Position numbers and translations under genes: made by a program. This document shows positions 1-8,627 of a DNA stretch of 56,782 nucleotides, in pieces. The notes under the pieces are model-generated. The model made no database searches and was not told the origin of the DNA. It saw only the letters and a list, made by a program, of their open reading frames with translations. The stretch lies in NCBI GenBank assembly GCA_003176045.1, contig PSRM01000201.1:1-56782 (forward strand), read 5' to 3'. Source of the stretch: Verrucomicrobiota bacterium. Its GTDB lineage: Bacteria; Verrucomicrobiota; Verrucomicrobiia; Limisphaerales; UBA8199. Position 1 is the first letter of the stretch, and each line of letters opens with the position of its first letter.

Positions 1-779
1 CCATGTGCGAAGACATCGCCATCCTGACCGGCGGCAAGTTCATCAGCGAAGATCTCGGCATCAAGCTCGAGAGCCTGAGCCTCGATGACCTTGGCCGCGC
101 CAAAAGCATCACGGTGGACAAGGAAAACACCACCATCGTTGAAGGTTCCGGCAAGAATTCCGAGATCCAGGGCCGCGTGAACCAGATCCGCCGCCAGATC
201 GAGGAGACCACCTCGGATTACGACCGCGAGAAACTCCAGGAACGCCTGGCCAAACTCGCCGGCGGTGTGGCCGTCATCAATGTCGGCGCTGCTACCGAGA
301 CCGAGATGAAGGAGCGCAAAGCCCGCGTCGAAGACGCGCTGCACGCGACTCGCGCCGCGGTCGAAGAGGGCATCGTCCCTGGCGGTGGCGTCGCGCTCAT
401 CCGCTGCCTGCCTGCCATTGACGGCGTCAAAGGCGAGAACGACGACGAGAAGATCGGCGTTGATATCGTCAAGCGCGCCATCGAGTTCCCGACCCGCGCC
501 CTGGCCGACAACGCCGGCGTGGAAGGCTCGGTCGTGGTGCAGGAAGTCAAGAAGCGCAAAGGCAATGAAGGCTACAACGTCTCGACCGGCGAGTATGAAG
601 ACCTGGTCAAGGCGGGCGTGGTGGATCCCAAGAAAGTCACGCGCACCGCGTTGCAGAACGCCGCGTCCATTGCCGGCCTGCTCCTGACCACTGAATGTCT
701 GGTGACCGAAATCCCGGAGAAGGAAAAAGCTCCGGCGGCGCCTGGCGGACATGGTGGCATGGGCGGGATGGATTACTAA
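1..779 (+). CDS. groEL: Chaperonin GroEL (Hsp60), C-terminal part; 5' end outside window
   Basis: The visible 258 residues match the second half of the 60 kDa chaperonin that folds proteins in the cytoplasm inside a GroES-capped double ring. They run from the apical/intermediate region (EDIAILTGG, near residue 290 of a typical GroEL) through the equatorial ATP-binding part ([14 protein letters not shown]) to the flexible Gly-Met tail ([11 protein letters not shown]). The reading frame is open at the left edge, so the first ATG at base 3 is internal and not a start. A strong intrinsic terminator follows about 145 bases downstream. groES, usually just upstream, would lie outside the window. Identification is firm. 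Which paralogue this is, if there are several, cannot be told. Confidence 0.95.
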   Translation, partial: MCEDIAILTGGKFISEDLGIKLESLSLDDLGRAKSITVDKENTTIVEGSGKNSEIQGRVNQIRRQIEETTSDYDREKLQERLAKLAGGVAVINVGAATETEMKERKARVEDALHATRAAVEEGIVPGGGVALIRCLPAIDGVKGENDDEKIGVDIVKRAIEFPTRALADNAGVEGSVVVQEVKKRKGNEGYNVSTGEYEDLVKAGVVDPKKVTRTALQNAASIAGLLLTTECLVTEIPEKEKAPAAPGGHGGMGGMDY

Positions 780-788
780 TTCCTGAAT

Positions 789-856
789 CGTTAAAAACGT
801 TAAAAAGTTAAAACGTTAAAACGGTTGAAGGTCAGTTCGTAATCCGTTAAAAAAGT
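789..856. repeat. Short tandem repeat, unit about 8 bp (CGTTAAAA)
   Basis: Four to five imperfect copies of CGTTAAAA follow groEL, with a further CCGTTAAAAA near 847. The same unit recurs at 5049-5106 (after ubiB), at 9719-9733 and near 47480-47505. It is always outside genes. Confidence 0.7.
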
Positions 857-924
857 TTTGAATTGTTTTGACGCGAATGCGTCAAAGCGATTGAGACGTT
901 AACGGAGGAACTGAGGAACATCGA

Positions 925-957
925 GCGAGGCTGGAGCACGCCAGCCTCGCTTTTTTT
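925..957 (+). terminator. Rho-independent terminator of groEL
   Basis: A perfect 10-bp stem (GCGAGGCTGG / CCAGCCTCGC) with a 6-base loop is followed directly by seven T. It lies about 145 bases after the groEL stop and is the clearest intrinsic terminator in the window. Confidence 0.88.
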
Positions 958-1304
958 GTCATCTTAATCCTAATCTTTCTCTTAATCTTAATTTCGGAAC
1001 GGAGGGGAGCGCGGACATTCTTGTCTGCAGCAGATTTTTTCTAACCACGGATGAACACGGATGGACACGGATGCGGCGAAGCCGCCAGCAAAGGGTTAAA
1101 TAGTTTAATTGAGTTAAATGGTTAAATGAGAAAACCGCGTTGTGCGCCTGCACCAGATTTTTTGCTCGAATTGCGCGGAGTTTTGTCCTTGGTATTGCGG
1201 ATAGCACACGGACGCTGTTTGACTGGTCCTATACCCTGGGTTTAAACTCACCTGATGAAAGCAATTCCAGATCAGGTCGGCCAAGAGCTTCATGACAAGC
1301 AGAC
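958..1304. other. Repeat-bearing intergenic DNA
   Basis: No convincing gene. It holds a TCTTAATC-type array (960-995, repeated almost exactly at 46579-46613), a 29-bp element built on ACGGATG (1044-1072, identical to 53681-53709), and GTTAAATG-type repeats near 1096-1128. The rest looks like unconstrained sequence. Confidence 0.5.
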
Positions 1305-1454
1305 GTGACCGCCGGGTCGGCTATATGGGAACAAGTGCGCCAACGCGCTGCGTTCGCCTGTGAGTTTTGCGGAGTGTCTGAACTGCTGGAAGAACAACGC
1401 GAATTACTAGCCCAACAACGAGATTTACTTCGGCTCCTTCTTGGCCGCGAGTAA
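1305..1454 (+). pseudogene. Possible HNH-endonuclease N-terminal fragment
   Basis: A 49-codon GTG-started frame contains VRQRAAFACEFCGVSE. This resembles the first zinc-knuckle half of small HNH nucleases, which often begin with a V-R-x-R-A...CEYCG stretch. The following residues (LLEEQRELLAQQRDLL) do not continue into the expected H-N-H core, so only the first about 25 residues are family-like. No ribosome binding site is obvious. It may be a decayed gene or a chance match. Confidence 0.25.
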
Positions 1455-1520
1455 GGAGCGCGAACTCCCAATGGCCGTTTCCTGAAGTGGGCGCAGCTTC
1501 GGCCGAGTTGTTTTTGGTGC

Positions 1521-1549
1521 TTGAGCGCAACTCGCGGTGCTGATAGACT
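1521..1549 (+). promoter_or_regulatory. Candidate sigma-70 promoter for the DUF4242 gene
   Basis: TTGAGC (1521-1526) and TAGACT (1544-1549) are separated by exactly 17 bases. This predicts an 80-base leader before the ATG at 1637. Each hexamer matches the consensus at four of six positions. Confidence 0.35.
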
Positions 1550-1636
1550 GCCTGCACCTAAGCCACCTCAAACCAGGAATGTTCGTCCATCGGGGACGAG
1601 ACAAAAGGAAACAACAAAGTAGAAAGGAAATACATT

Positions 1637-1903
1637 ATGGCAAAATTCATGTGCACTCATACGATCCCGCCCGGGAAGTTCACGACCGAACAAATCAAAC
1701 AGTTCGCGCAAGCTGCGCAGCAGGACCCGAATGTGAAGGGCTACCGCAGCTTTGCGAACCTCGCTGAAGGCAAGGCGGTGTGCGTGATGGAGGCGTCCAA
1801 TAAGGACGCGGTCGCGGCGTGGTTCCAAAAAATGGGGATGCCCTACGACACGATCACGAAGGTGGAGTTGGAGGGCGAACGAGGGTCGGTGCAGGCGGCG
1901 TGA
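1637..1903 (+). CDS. Small DUF4242 (SCO4226-like) protein
   Basis: An 88-residue protein that fits the DUF4242 family of small ferredoxin-fold-like proteins, some of which (SCO4226 type) have been reported to bind nickel. Visible family traits are a short beta strand after the start, a helix rich in Gln/Ala, a central strand with AVCVMEAS, and a C-terminal helix plus strand (AWFQKMGMPYDTITKVE). There is no signal peptide, so a cytoplasmic place is likely. AGAAAGGAAA lies about 6 bases before the ATG and fixes the start. It stands alone between repeat-rich gaps. The biochemical role is not established and metal binding here is only an analogy. Confidence 0.78.
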   Translation: MAKFMCTHTIPPGKFTTEQIKQFAQAAQQDPNVKGYRSFANLAEGKAVCVMEASNKDAVAAWFQKMGMPYDTITKVELEGERGSVQAA

Positions 1904-1907
1904 TATA

Positions 1908-2155
1908 GACCGCGGACTACTGACCACGGACCACTGACCACAACGGACGACGGGCTGCGGATTAGTGTGCGAAGGAGCAAAGCCGAAGCTCGAAGCTCGA
2001 AATCCGAAGCCCGAAGTCCGAGGCCCGAAGGGGAACAGCATTGAGCATTGAGGATTGAGCATTTGGCATTTTCCATTGGAGGACCCGCAGGTAAATGCAC
2101 AGCGATTTTCGAGGAGGCGATCAGCTCGTAAATCGTAAATTGTAAATCGTAAATG
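1908..2155. repeat. Cluster of four different heptamer tandem arrays
   Basis: Four distinct 7-bp units sit side by side: GACCACK (1908-1946), CGAAGCT-like (1983-2030), GAGCATT-like (2041-2079) and GTAAATC-like (2127-2155). Units within each array differ by one to three bases but keep the 7-base spacing. No gene is present in the 297 bases between the flanking CDSs. Confidence 0.8.
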
Positions 2156-2200
2156 GGAGAGGATTAAGAAGCCAGTCGAGGACGAGAACGAGGACGATGT

Positions 2201-3184
2201 ATGCGCGCGATGGTTCTTTATGAGCAAGGAAAGCGTCTGAGGTCGCAGGAGGTGGAGCGACCGGAGGCGGGGCGGGGGCAGGTGTTGATTGAGGTGGGGG
2301 CTTGCGCGGTGTGCAGGACGGATTTGCACGTGGCTGATGGGGAGTTGAAGGAGCCGAAGCTGCCGTTGGTGCTGGGACATGAGATTGTGGGACGAGTGGC
2401 GGGGTTGGGAGAAGAGGCGAAGCGATTAAATGTTGGCGATAGGGTCGGGGTGCCGTGGCTGGGATGGACGTGTGGCAAATGTGGTTACTGCAAGACCGGA
2501 CGGGAGAATCTTTGCGATTTCGCGAAGTTCACGGGATACACGCTGGATGGTGGCTATGCGCAGTACACGGTGGCGGATGAGAGGTTTTGTTTTCGGATTC
2601 CGGAGGCGTATTCGGATGCAGAGGCGGCACCGCTGCTGTGCGCGGGTTTGATCGGGTATCGGTCCCTGAGGATGACGGGCGAGGCGAAGCGCGTGGGGAC
2701 TTATGGGTTTGGGGCGGCGGCGCATTTGATCACGCAGGTGGCGGCGTTTCAGGGTCGGGAGATATTTGCTTTTACGCGGACGGGGGATGAGCGCGGTCAG
2801 GAGTTTGCGCGGAGACTTGGAGCAGTGTGGGCGGGAGGTTCTGAAGAAATGCCGCCGGAGAAGTTGGATGCGGCGATAATTTTTGCGCCGGCTGGAGAGT
2901 TGGTGCCGATGGCGCTCAAGGCGGTTGCGAAAGGCGGGAGGGTGGTTTGCGGCGGGATTCACATGAGCGCGATTCCTTCGTTTGAATACGATTTGCTTTG
3001 GGAGGAGCGGAGTGTTTGTTCGGTTGCGAATCTGACACGGCGGGATGGAGCGGAGTTTTTCGAGATCGCGCCAAGAGTGCCGGTGAAGAGCACGGTGCAA
3101 GCGTTTCGGCTGGAGCAGGCGAATGAAGCGTTGGAGATGTTACGACGGGGACGGATAGAAGGCGCGGCGGTATTGATTCCTTAG
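2201..3184 (+). CDS. Zinc-dependent alcohol dehydrogenase (MDR superfamily)
   Basis: A 327-residue cytoplasmic medium-chain dehydrogenase, expected to oxidise an alcohol or reduce an aldehyde with NAD(P). Catalytic zinc ligands are visible as C38 (CRTDLH), the H60-E61 pair (LGHEIVG) and a later Cys. The four structural-zinc cysteines are C91, C94, C97 and C105 (CGKCGYCKTGRENLC). The Rossmann segment is TYGFGAAAHLITQ, near residues 167-180, with a somewhat loose GxGxxA pattern. It resembles the 'zinc-dependent alcohol dehydrogenase family' related to bacterial AdhA/YjgB types. The substrate cannot be inferred. Upstream DNA is heptamer repeats and no clear RBS is seen. The next gene follows at 3300 with repeat DNA between. 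Confidence 0.87.
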   Translation: MRAMVLYEQGKRLRSQEVERPEAGRGQVLIEVGACAVCRTDLHVADGELKEPKLPLVLGHEIVGRVAGLGEEAKRLNVGDRVGVPWLGWTCGKCGYCKTGRENLCDFAKFTGYTLDGGYAQYTVADERFCFRIPEAYSDAEAAPLLCAGLIGYRSLRMTGEAKRVGTYGFGAAAHLITQVAAFQGREIFAFTRTGDERGQEFARRLGAVWAGGSEEMPPEKLDAAIIFAPAGELVPMALKAVAKGGRVVCGGIHMSAIPSFEYDLLWEERSVCSVANLTRRDGAEFFEIAPRVPVKSTVQAFRLEQANEALEMLRRGRIEGAAVLIP

Positions 3185-3207
3185 CCGAAACGCAATGTTG
3201 CTGGTGT

Positions 3208-3258
3208 TTCTTTGGTGTTTGGAGTTTGGTGTTTGGTGTTTGGAAGTTGGTGTTTGCA
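3208..3258. repeat. Heptamer array, unit GGTGTTT
   Basis: About seven units of GGTGTTT and variants (GGAGTTT, GGAAGTT). The array is open in the frame of the downstream ubiB-like gene and would add a W/V/F/G-rich leader if translation began at the ATG at 3195. The same unit reappears at 53798-53898, and its complement at 53710-53741. Confidence 0.85.
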
Positions 3259-3299
3259 CCCCGTTGATTTTGGGGGCAATGGGGTGCAAGGTGCTTTAC

Positions 3300-5048
3300 A
3301 TGAGGTTGTCAGCGCATTGTTTGAAACGATACAAAGATATTGCCGTGCTGCTGCTGAAGCATCGGCGGCCAGGGATTCCGTCGAGGTTTGGACTTGAGGA
3401 AGCAAATCGTTGCCCTGAGAGAAAGGGGCGTGCCGGCAGCGCGGGAAGGATCGAGGCTACTGTTGAGGACGGAGACTCGGAAGCGGCGGAACTGCCAAAT
3501 GATCTGGAGCGGTTGGGGCCGACATTCATCAAGCTGGGGCAACTATTATCGAGCCGGGCGGACTTGTTGCCGGAGCGGTATTTGAGAGGCCTGGCGAGAT
3601 TGCAGGATAATGTCAAACCGTTTGCGTTTGAAAAAGTGGAATTCACAATCGAGAACGAGTTGCGGACGAGTTTGGGAGAAGTGTTTTTGAATTTCGAGGC
3701 AGAGCCGATGGCAGCGGCCTCGCTAGGACAGGTGCACCGGGCTACGCTGCGTGATGGGCGGTTGGTGGTGGTTAAGGTGCAGCGGCCAGGTATTGCAAAG
3801 CAGATCGAGGAGGACTTCGAGGCGCTTGAGGAGATTGCGCGATTTTTGGAACGGCACACCGAGTTTGGGCAGCGATACCAGGTGATGAGGATCCTCGAGG
3901 AGTTTGAAAACACGCTGGCGCATGAACTGGATTACAGGCGTGAGGCTGCGAATATGGTGGCGCTGGCAAGGAACTTGAGAGATTTCGAGCGGTTGCGCGT
4001 GCCGCTGCCGGTGCAGGAGTTCAGCACGCGCAAGGTGCTCACGATGGATTATGTGCCGGGGATAAAGATCACGGAGTTGCCGGCGTCGGTGTTGCGTAAT
4101 CTCGATGGGGCAACGCCGCGTGAGGGCACGCGGCCTACAGCGAGCCTGGCCGACGAGCTTTTTCACGGCTATTTGAAACAGATTTTGGTGGATGGCATTT
4201 TTCACGCTGACCCGCATCCGGGGAACATACTGGTGACGGAGGATGGGAAGATTGGACTGCTCGACCTGGGGATGGTGGGGCACACGACGCCTTCCATGAG
4301 AGAGGCGCTGTTAAAGTTGTTGCTGGCGGTGAGCGAAGGGGAAAGCGATGAGGCGGCCACGACTGCCATCGCGATCAGCAATCCGAGCACGCAGTTCGAT
4401 GAGTCCGGTTTTCGGCACAGGATCGGCCAACTCGTGGTGGAGCAGCAGAATACGACTCTGGAGCAGATGGACGTGGGCGGTGTGGTATTGGCGGTGGGCA
4501 GGAGCGCGGCAGATACGGGGTTGTTTGTGCCGACGGAGCTATCGTTGCTGGGCAAGACTTTGCTGCAACTGGACGAGATCGGACGGACGCTGGATCCAGA
4601 ATTTGATCCGAACGAGGCCATCCGGCGTCATGCCCGGGAAATCCTCAACGAGCGGATAAAATCCGTGTTCACGAAAGGGAAGCTCTTCTCGACGCTGATC
4701 GAGGCGAAGGAGTTGGCGGGAGCGTTGCCTGGGCGGCTGAACAAAATCCTGGATGCGATAGGGAACGCGCAGTTGAACGTGAACGTCAAGCCTGGCGAGA
4801 CGGAGTTTTTGGTGGAGAGCGCGCGGAAAGTGGCCAACCGGATTACGACGGGAGTGGTGCTGGCGGCATTAATTATCGGTGCAGCGCTGCTGATGCGGGT
4901 GCCGACTACGTTTGAAATTTTCGGGTATCCGGGGCTTGCGATGATCTGCTTTTTAGTGGCGGCAGGTGGCGGTTTCTTTTTGTTGGTGAATATCCTTTGG
5001 CAGGACCATAAGAGCAAACAGAAGGCGCGAGGGGCGAGGTTTGAGTAG
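3300..5048 (+). CDS. ABC1/UbiB family atypical kinase, membrane-anchored
   Basis: A 582-residue protein of the ABC1/ADCK/UbiB family, ATP-binding proteins that support isoprenoid-quinone synthesis in many bacteria. Family marks in order are the KxGQ motif (IKLGQLLSSR), the Ala-rich loop and QVH (AAASLGQVH), the lysine strand VVVKVQRP, the catalytic HADPHPGN, and the metal-binding DLGMVG. Two C-terminal membrane helices follow (about ITTGVVLAALIIGAALL and LAMICFLVAAGGGFFLL), as in UbiB. An in-frame ATG exists at 3195, but the 35 extra residues come from a GGTGTTT repeat array, so the ATG at 3300 (MRLSAHCLKRYKDI) is preferred. Residues encoded near 4114-4140 (TPREGTRPT) come from a REP-like repeat. 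A second, shorter ABC1 kinase lies at 16746. Confidence 0.9.
   Translation: MRLSAHCLKRYKDIAVLLLKHRRPGIPSRFGLEEANRCPERKGRAGSAGRIEATVEDGDSEAAELPNDLERLGPTFIKLGQLLSSRADLLPERYLRGLARLQDNVKPFAFEKVEFTIENELRTSLGEVFLNFEAEPMAAASLGQVHRATLRDGRLVVVKVQRPGIAKQIEEDFEALEEIARFLERHTEFGQRYQVMRILEEFENTLAHELDYRREAANMVALARNLRDFERLRVPLPVQEFSTRKVLTMDYVPGIKITELPASVLRNLDGATPREGTRPTASLADELFHGYLKQILVDGIFHADPHPGNILVTEDGKIGLLDLGMVGHTTPSMREALLKLLLAVSEGESDEAATTAIAISNPSTQFDESGFRHRIGQLVVEQQNTTLEQMDVGGVVLAVGRSAADTGLFVPTELSLLGKTLLQLDEIGRTLDPEFDPNEAIRRHAREILNERIKSVFTKGKLFSTLIEAKELAGALPGRLNKILDAIGNAQLNVNVKPGETEFLVESARKVANRITTGVVLAALIIGAALLMRVPTTFEIFGYPGLAMICFLVAAGGGFFLLVNILWQDHKSKQKARGARFE
4114..4140. repeat. REP-like repeat (GTGAGGGCACGCGGCCTACA) inside the UbiB gene
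   Basis: A 27-bp segment inside the coding region matches the arms of the intergenic hairpin element at 49494-49562. It is 9 codons long and in frame, and sits in the linker between MDYVPGIKITEL and the catalytic HADPHPGN strand. Confidence 0.6.
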
Positions 5049-5106
5049 GCGTTAAAACGTTAAAACGTTAAAACGTTAAATCGTTAAAAAGGTTAAAACG
5101 TTAAAC
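5049..5106. repeat. Tandem array, unit about 8 bp (GTTAAAAC)
   Basis: Six to seven copies of GTTAAAAC and variants start directly after the stop codon of the UbiB gene. This is the same unit as at 789-823. Confidence 0.85.
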
Positions 5107-5135
5107 CTCTCGGCGCTTGCCAGGGAGTTCGCAGT

Positions 5136-7910
5136 GTGCCATTGAATGAGGCTGCGATCGTGAGCCTCAAAAAGCTGACAGAAAAATTTAGGACAGAAAA
5201 ATTTTCTAGCCGGAAATTTTTATGGCAGTTCGCCCTCTTTTGCCTTTCTCTCCATGCACACGGCGAATTGACGGCGAATCGGTTGCGGTGCGAATACCTG
5301 GAGAATCCGCTGGGGATTGATGCCGCGAAACCGCGGTTGAGTTGGATTGTGGATTCGCGGGAGCGGGCGCAGGTTCAGACGGCTTACCAAATCCTGGTCG
5401 CAAGCAGCGACGCCAAGCTGAAGGAGGATAAGGGCGATCTTTGGGATAGCGGGAAGGTGGCGTCGGATCGAACGTTGTATGTGCCGTACGGCGGGAAGGC
5501 GCTTGGCTCGACTCAGCGATGCGTTTGGAAGGTGCGGGTTTGGGATAGGGATGGGAAGGTTTCGACTTACAGCACGCCGGCATTTTGGGAAATGGGATTG
5601 CTGAATCCGCAGGATTGGCGCGGCAAGTGGATTGGGCGGACGGCGGATACGAATTCAAGTCCAGCGCCGCTGCTCCGGCGGACATTCGGGGTGGATGACG
5701 AGATAAAGCGGGCTCGCGTCTATATTTGCGGGCTAGGGTATTACGAGCTGCACATCAATGGGCATAAAATCGGAGATCATTTGCTGGACCCCGGCTACAC
5801 GCGGTACGACAAACGGGATTTGTATGTCACCTACGATGTAACGAGAGATTTGCGGCAGGGGACCAACGCGATCGGTGTGATCCTGGGCAATGGCTGGTAC
5901 AATGTGCACACTCGCGCAGCGTGGAGCTTCGATAAAGCACCGTGGAGGGCCGCGCCCAAGTTGCTGATGCAGTTACAGGTAGAGTATGCGGATGGCCGGA
6001 TGGAAACCCTTGCGACCGACAGAAGTTGGAAAGCGAGCACGGGGCCAATTGTGTTCGACAGCATTTATGGCGGGGAAACTTACGATGCGCGACTTGAGAG
6101 GCCCGGATGGGACACGACGGATTATGACGATTCGGGATGGGCGAACGCATTAGTGGTTGCGGCGCCCGGCGGCAGGTTGACGGCGCAGATGATGCCAGCG
6201 ATCAAGGTGGATCGGGAACTTATCCCGAGCCGGATCACGGAACCGAAGCAAGGCATTTTCGTGGTGGATATGGGACAGAATTTTGCCGGCTTCGCGGAGC
6301 TGCGCGTGCGAGGGCCGCCTGGGACAAAAGTCGTGATGAGATATGGCGAGCGGCTGAGCAAGGGTGGAATGCTGGACACTGCGGACATCGAGCAGCACGT
6401 CAAGCGGGCCGATCCGAGACAACAATTCCAGACGGACACTTACATCCTGAACGGAAAGGGCATGGAGAGGTGGCACTCGCGATTTACGTATCATGGGTTT
6501 CAGTATGTGGAAGTAACCGGTTTTCCGGGCAAGTTGTCGAAGGACAATTTGCGCGGAGTGTTCATTCATTCGGCGGTTCCGGCGGTCGGGGAATTTGAGT
6601 GTTCGAACCCGTTGCTCAATAAAATCTGGCAGGCAGCGCGCTGGTCGTATCTGAGCAACCTGCAAGGGATTCCGACAGATTGTCCGCATAGGGAGAAGAA
6701 CGGGTGGACGGGAGATGCTCACCTGGCTGCCGAGCAGGGGCTTTTGAATTTCGATGCCGCGGCGGTTTATACAAAGTGGATCAATGATATTGCGGACGAG
6801 CAGCGACCGAATGGGATGTTGCCGGGCATCGTGCCGACGAGCGGATGGGGGTACGACTGGGGAAACGGGCCGGCGTGGGACAGCGCGTTTCTGCTGATCC
6901 CGTACTATCTATATGAGTATTGCGGGGACGAGCAGATATTAACCAACCACTACGAGGGAATGGCGCGGTATGTGGATTACCTGACGAGCAAGGCCAAGGA
7001 TGGAATTGTGAGTATTGGGCTGAACGATTGGGCTCCATACAAGACGCAGACACCGGCGGATATAACTTCGACGGCGTATTATTATCGGGATACCTGCATT
7101 GCTTCGCTGGCGGCACATCTGGCCGGGAGAAATGATGTAGCGAACAAGTACGCGGACTTGGCGCAAATGATCGGGAAAAACTTTGATCGCAAGTTTTTCC
7201 CGGAAATAGGTCTGGGCGGCAGTGGTAGCCAAACGGCTTTCAGTTGCGCCCTTTACCAACTCCTGCTTTCGCCCGGGTGGGACGAAGGTCGTGTGCTTAC
7301 AAACCTGCTGGCATCTATCGAAAGGAACAACTGGCACATTGATACTGGCATCCTTGGAGCCAAGTACGTCCTGAGGGCGCTCACTCAAAACGGACGCGCC
7401 GATGTCGCGTACCGCATTGCAAGCCAGCGAGATTACCCGAGTTGGGGGTGGTGGATCGAGCAAGGGGCGACGACACTCTGGGAACAGTGGAACGGGAGTG
7501 AGTCGCGAAATCATATCATGTTTGGGGACATCAGCGCCTGGTTTCACGAGGGGTTGGCAGGTATCTACCGCTATCCGTGGTGTTCTGTGTATAGGAGCTT
7601 CAAACGCTTCGAGATCAAACCAAATCCCGTTGGTGACCTTACTGCTGCCAGGGCGAAGTACGAGTCCGTCCGCGGCACGATTGTAAGCGACTGGAAAATC
7701 GAGCAGGGCAGATTTTATCTCAAGGCGACTATTCCAGCCAATACATCCGCCTCCGGTTGGTTGCCCACTTCAGATGTGAAGTCCGTTCAGGAAAGTGGTA
7801 ACCCCGCAGCAAACGCCCCGGGTGTAGTACACCTGAGTCAGGTGGGAGAGCGGACCTATTTTGAGATCGGCTCCGGAACTTACTTCTTCACGTGCGACTT
7901 GAAGCGGTAG
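5136..7910 (+). CDS. Secreted alpha-L-rhamnosidase, glycoside hydrolase family 78
   Basis: A 924-residue enzyme expected to remove terminal alpha-L-rhamnose from plant or microbial glycans outside the cytoplasm. The order is a hydrophobic signal segment (FALFCLSLHAHG, about residues 31-43), an Ig-like N-domain (RCEYLENPLGIDAAKPRLSW), a rhamnosidase N-module (YICGLGYYELHINGHKIG), and the alpha/alpha-barrel with DCPHREKNGWTGDAH near residue 515 and TTLWEQWNGSESRNH near 783, both typical of the GH78 active site. A C-terminal beta-sandwich ends in FEIGSGTYFF. The start is GTG at 5136, backed by AGGGAG 8 bases upstream. No in-frame ATG exists before the signal segment. Residues about 14-26 (LTEKFRTEKFSSR) come from a dispersed repeat between the start codon and the signal peptide. 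Confidence 0.92.
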   Translation: MPLNEAAIVSLKKLTEKFRTEKFSSRKFLWQFALFCLSLHAHGELTANRLRCEYLENPLGIDAAKPRLSWIVDSRERAQVQTAYQILVASSDAKLKEDKGDLWDSGKVASDRTLYVPYGGKALGSTQRCVWKVRVWDRDGKVSTYSTPAFWEMGLLNPQDWRGKWIGRTADTNSSPAPLLRRTFGVDDEIKRARVYICGLGYYELHINGHKIGDHLLDPGYTRYDKRDLYVTYDVTRDLRQGTNAIGVILGNGWYNVHTRAAWSFDKAPWRAAPKLLMQLQVEYADGRMETLATDRSWKASTGPIVFDSIYGGETYDARLERPGWDTTDYDDSGWANALVVAAPGGRLTAQMMPAIKVDRELIPSRITEPKQGIFVVDMGQNFAGFAELRVRGPPGTKVVMRYGERLSKGGMLDTADIEQHVKRADPRQQFQTDTYILNGKGMERWHSRFTYHGFQYVEVTGFPGKLSKDNLRGVFIHSAVPAVGEFECSNPLLNKIWQAARWSYLSNLQGIPTDCPHREKNGWTGDAHLAAEQGLLNFDAAAVYTKWINDIADEQRPNGMLPGIVPTSGWGYDWGNGPAWDSAFLLIPYYLYEYCGDEQILTNHYEGMARYVDYLTSKAKDGIVSIGLNDWAPYKTQTPADITSTAYYYRDTCIASLAAHLAGRNDVANKYADLAQMIGKNFDRKFFPEIGLGGSGSQTAFSCALYQLLLSPGWDEGRVLTNLLASIERNNWHIDTGILGAKYVLRALTQNGRADVAYRIASQRDYPSWGWWIEQGATTLWEQWNGSESRNHIMFGDISAWFHEGLAGIYRYPWCSVYRSFKRFEIKPNPVGDLTAARAKYESVRGTIVSDWKIEQGRFYLKATIPANTSASGWLPTSDVKSVQESGNPAANAPGVVHLSQVGERTYFEIGSGTYFFTCDLKR
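5175..5205. repeat. Dispersed GACAGAAAAATTT repeat overlapping the GH78 start
   Basis: Two tandem copies of GACAGAAAAATTT with a 15-base period. Further copies lie at 8895-8923 (same strand) and 8989-9013 (opposite strand). Those two form an inverted pair next to the LOG gene. Here the copy is translated as part of the rhamnosidase N-terminus. Confidence 0.75.
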
Positions 7911-7991
7911 GCGTTTCTAAAAGCCTCTAAGAAGCTCAATGAAAAGCGGCATTCCCGCGCTTTAGTTTTGGTCGCGGACAAGCTGGTTTGA

Positions 7992-8627
7992 TTACTCACG
8001 TGCAGAAGCAGAAAGCGTATAGAGATGGATATTGGCCAGTGTGGCGGTGCACTCAGAGCGTACGGTCGCATCGGGATCGCTAACGGAATGTTTCTGCAGG
8101 ATGGGAACAGCGTCTTTGGCTGCCGCTCCTATGTATCTGAGGCATCTGGCAGCACTCAATCGCACCTTCGAATCGTCCCCTTCAACAAGGTTAATCAGCC
8201 CGGGAACGGCTGGTCCGGCCGAAGGTCCGAGCACTTCAAATCCATGTCTTGCCAGTGACTGGTCATTCCATGGTTTATTCACATAGCCGCTACGTACATA
8301 CCGATTGTACGGCTGGGACAGACCAAGTCTCCAGGCGCACCGCCAAACAAAACTTCCGCAGCCCAAAGTTCTTCGGATTGTAGGGGGGACTTGTTTGTGC
8401 CCCGCCAGTTTGAGCAGGGTTGGGAGCGCATTGGTTCCCATGGCGCAGATTGCAACACGCGCCTCTTCGCGCGAACTTTCCGGCATGTTCCCTGCGTATT
8501 GCTCCAACCAGGCGGTGAGCTTCTTGCCATTGAATGAGGGCTCGCGATCGCGCAGGGCTTCGATAGCTATCGCGCCAGTTAGGCCGATCAGCAAGGTGGC
8601 CGCAATGAATTTAGTGCGCTTCTGCAT
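7992..8627 (-). CDS. HEAT-repeat protein with N-terminal membrane/signal segment
   Basis: A 211-residue protein from the ATG at 8627. A TTG 15 bases further upstream would add MQKAS. The N-terminus is basic then hydrophobic (FIAATLLIGLTGAIAIEAL), fitting a signal anchor. The rest is helical with HEAT/PBS-type repeats, clearest in AGPAVPGLINLVEGDDSK and SAARCLRYIGAAAKDAVPI. Such repeats usually bind proteins and no catalytic residues are evident. It converges on the rhamnosidase gene (82 bases apart). Partner and function are unknown. Confidence 0.75.
   Translation of the reverse strand: MQKRTKFIAATLLIGLTGAIAIEALRDREPSFNGKKLTAWLEQYAGNMPESSREEARVAICAMGTNALPTLLKLAGHKQVPPTIRRTLGCGSFVWRCAWRLGLSQPYNRYVRSGYVNKPWNDQSLARHGFEVLGPSAGPAVPGLINLVEGDDSKVRLSAARCLRYIGAAAKDAVPILQKHSVSDPDATVRSECTATLANIHLYTLSASARE

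Noticed and set aside
3195-3299. Upstream start for the UbiB-like gene
   Set aside because: The extra 35 residues are a translated GGTGTTT array. The family N-terminus fits the ATG at 3300.
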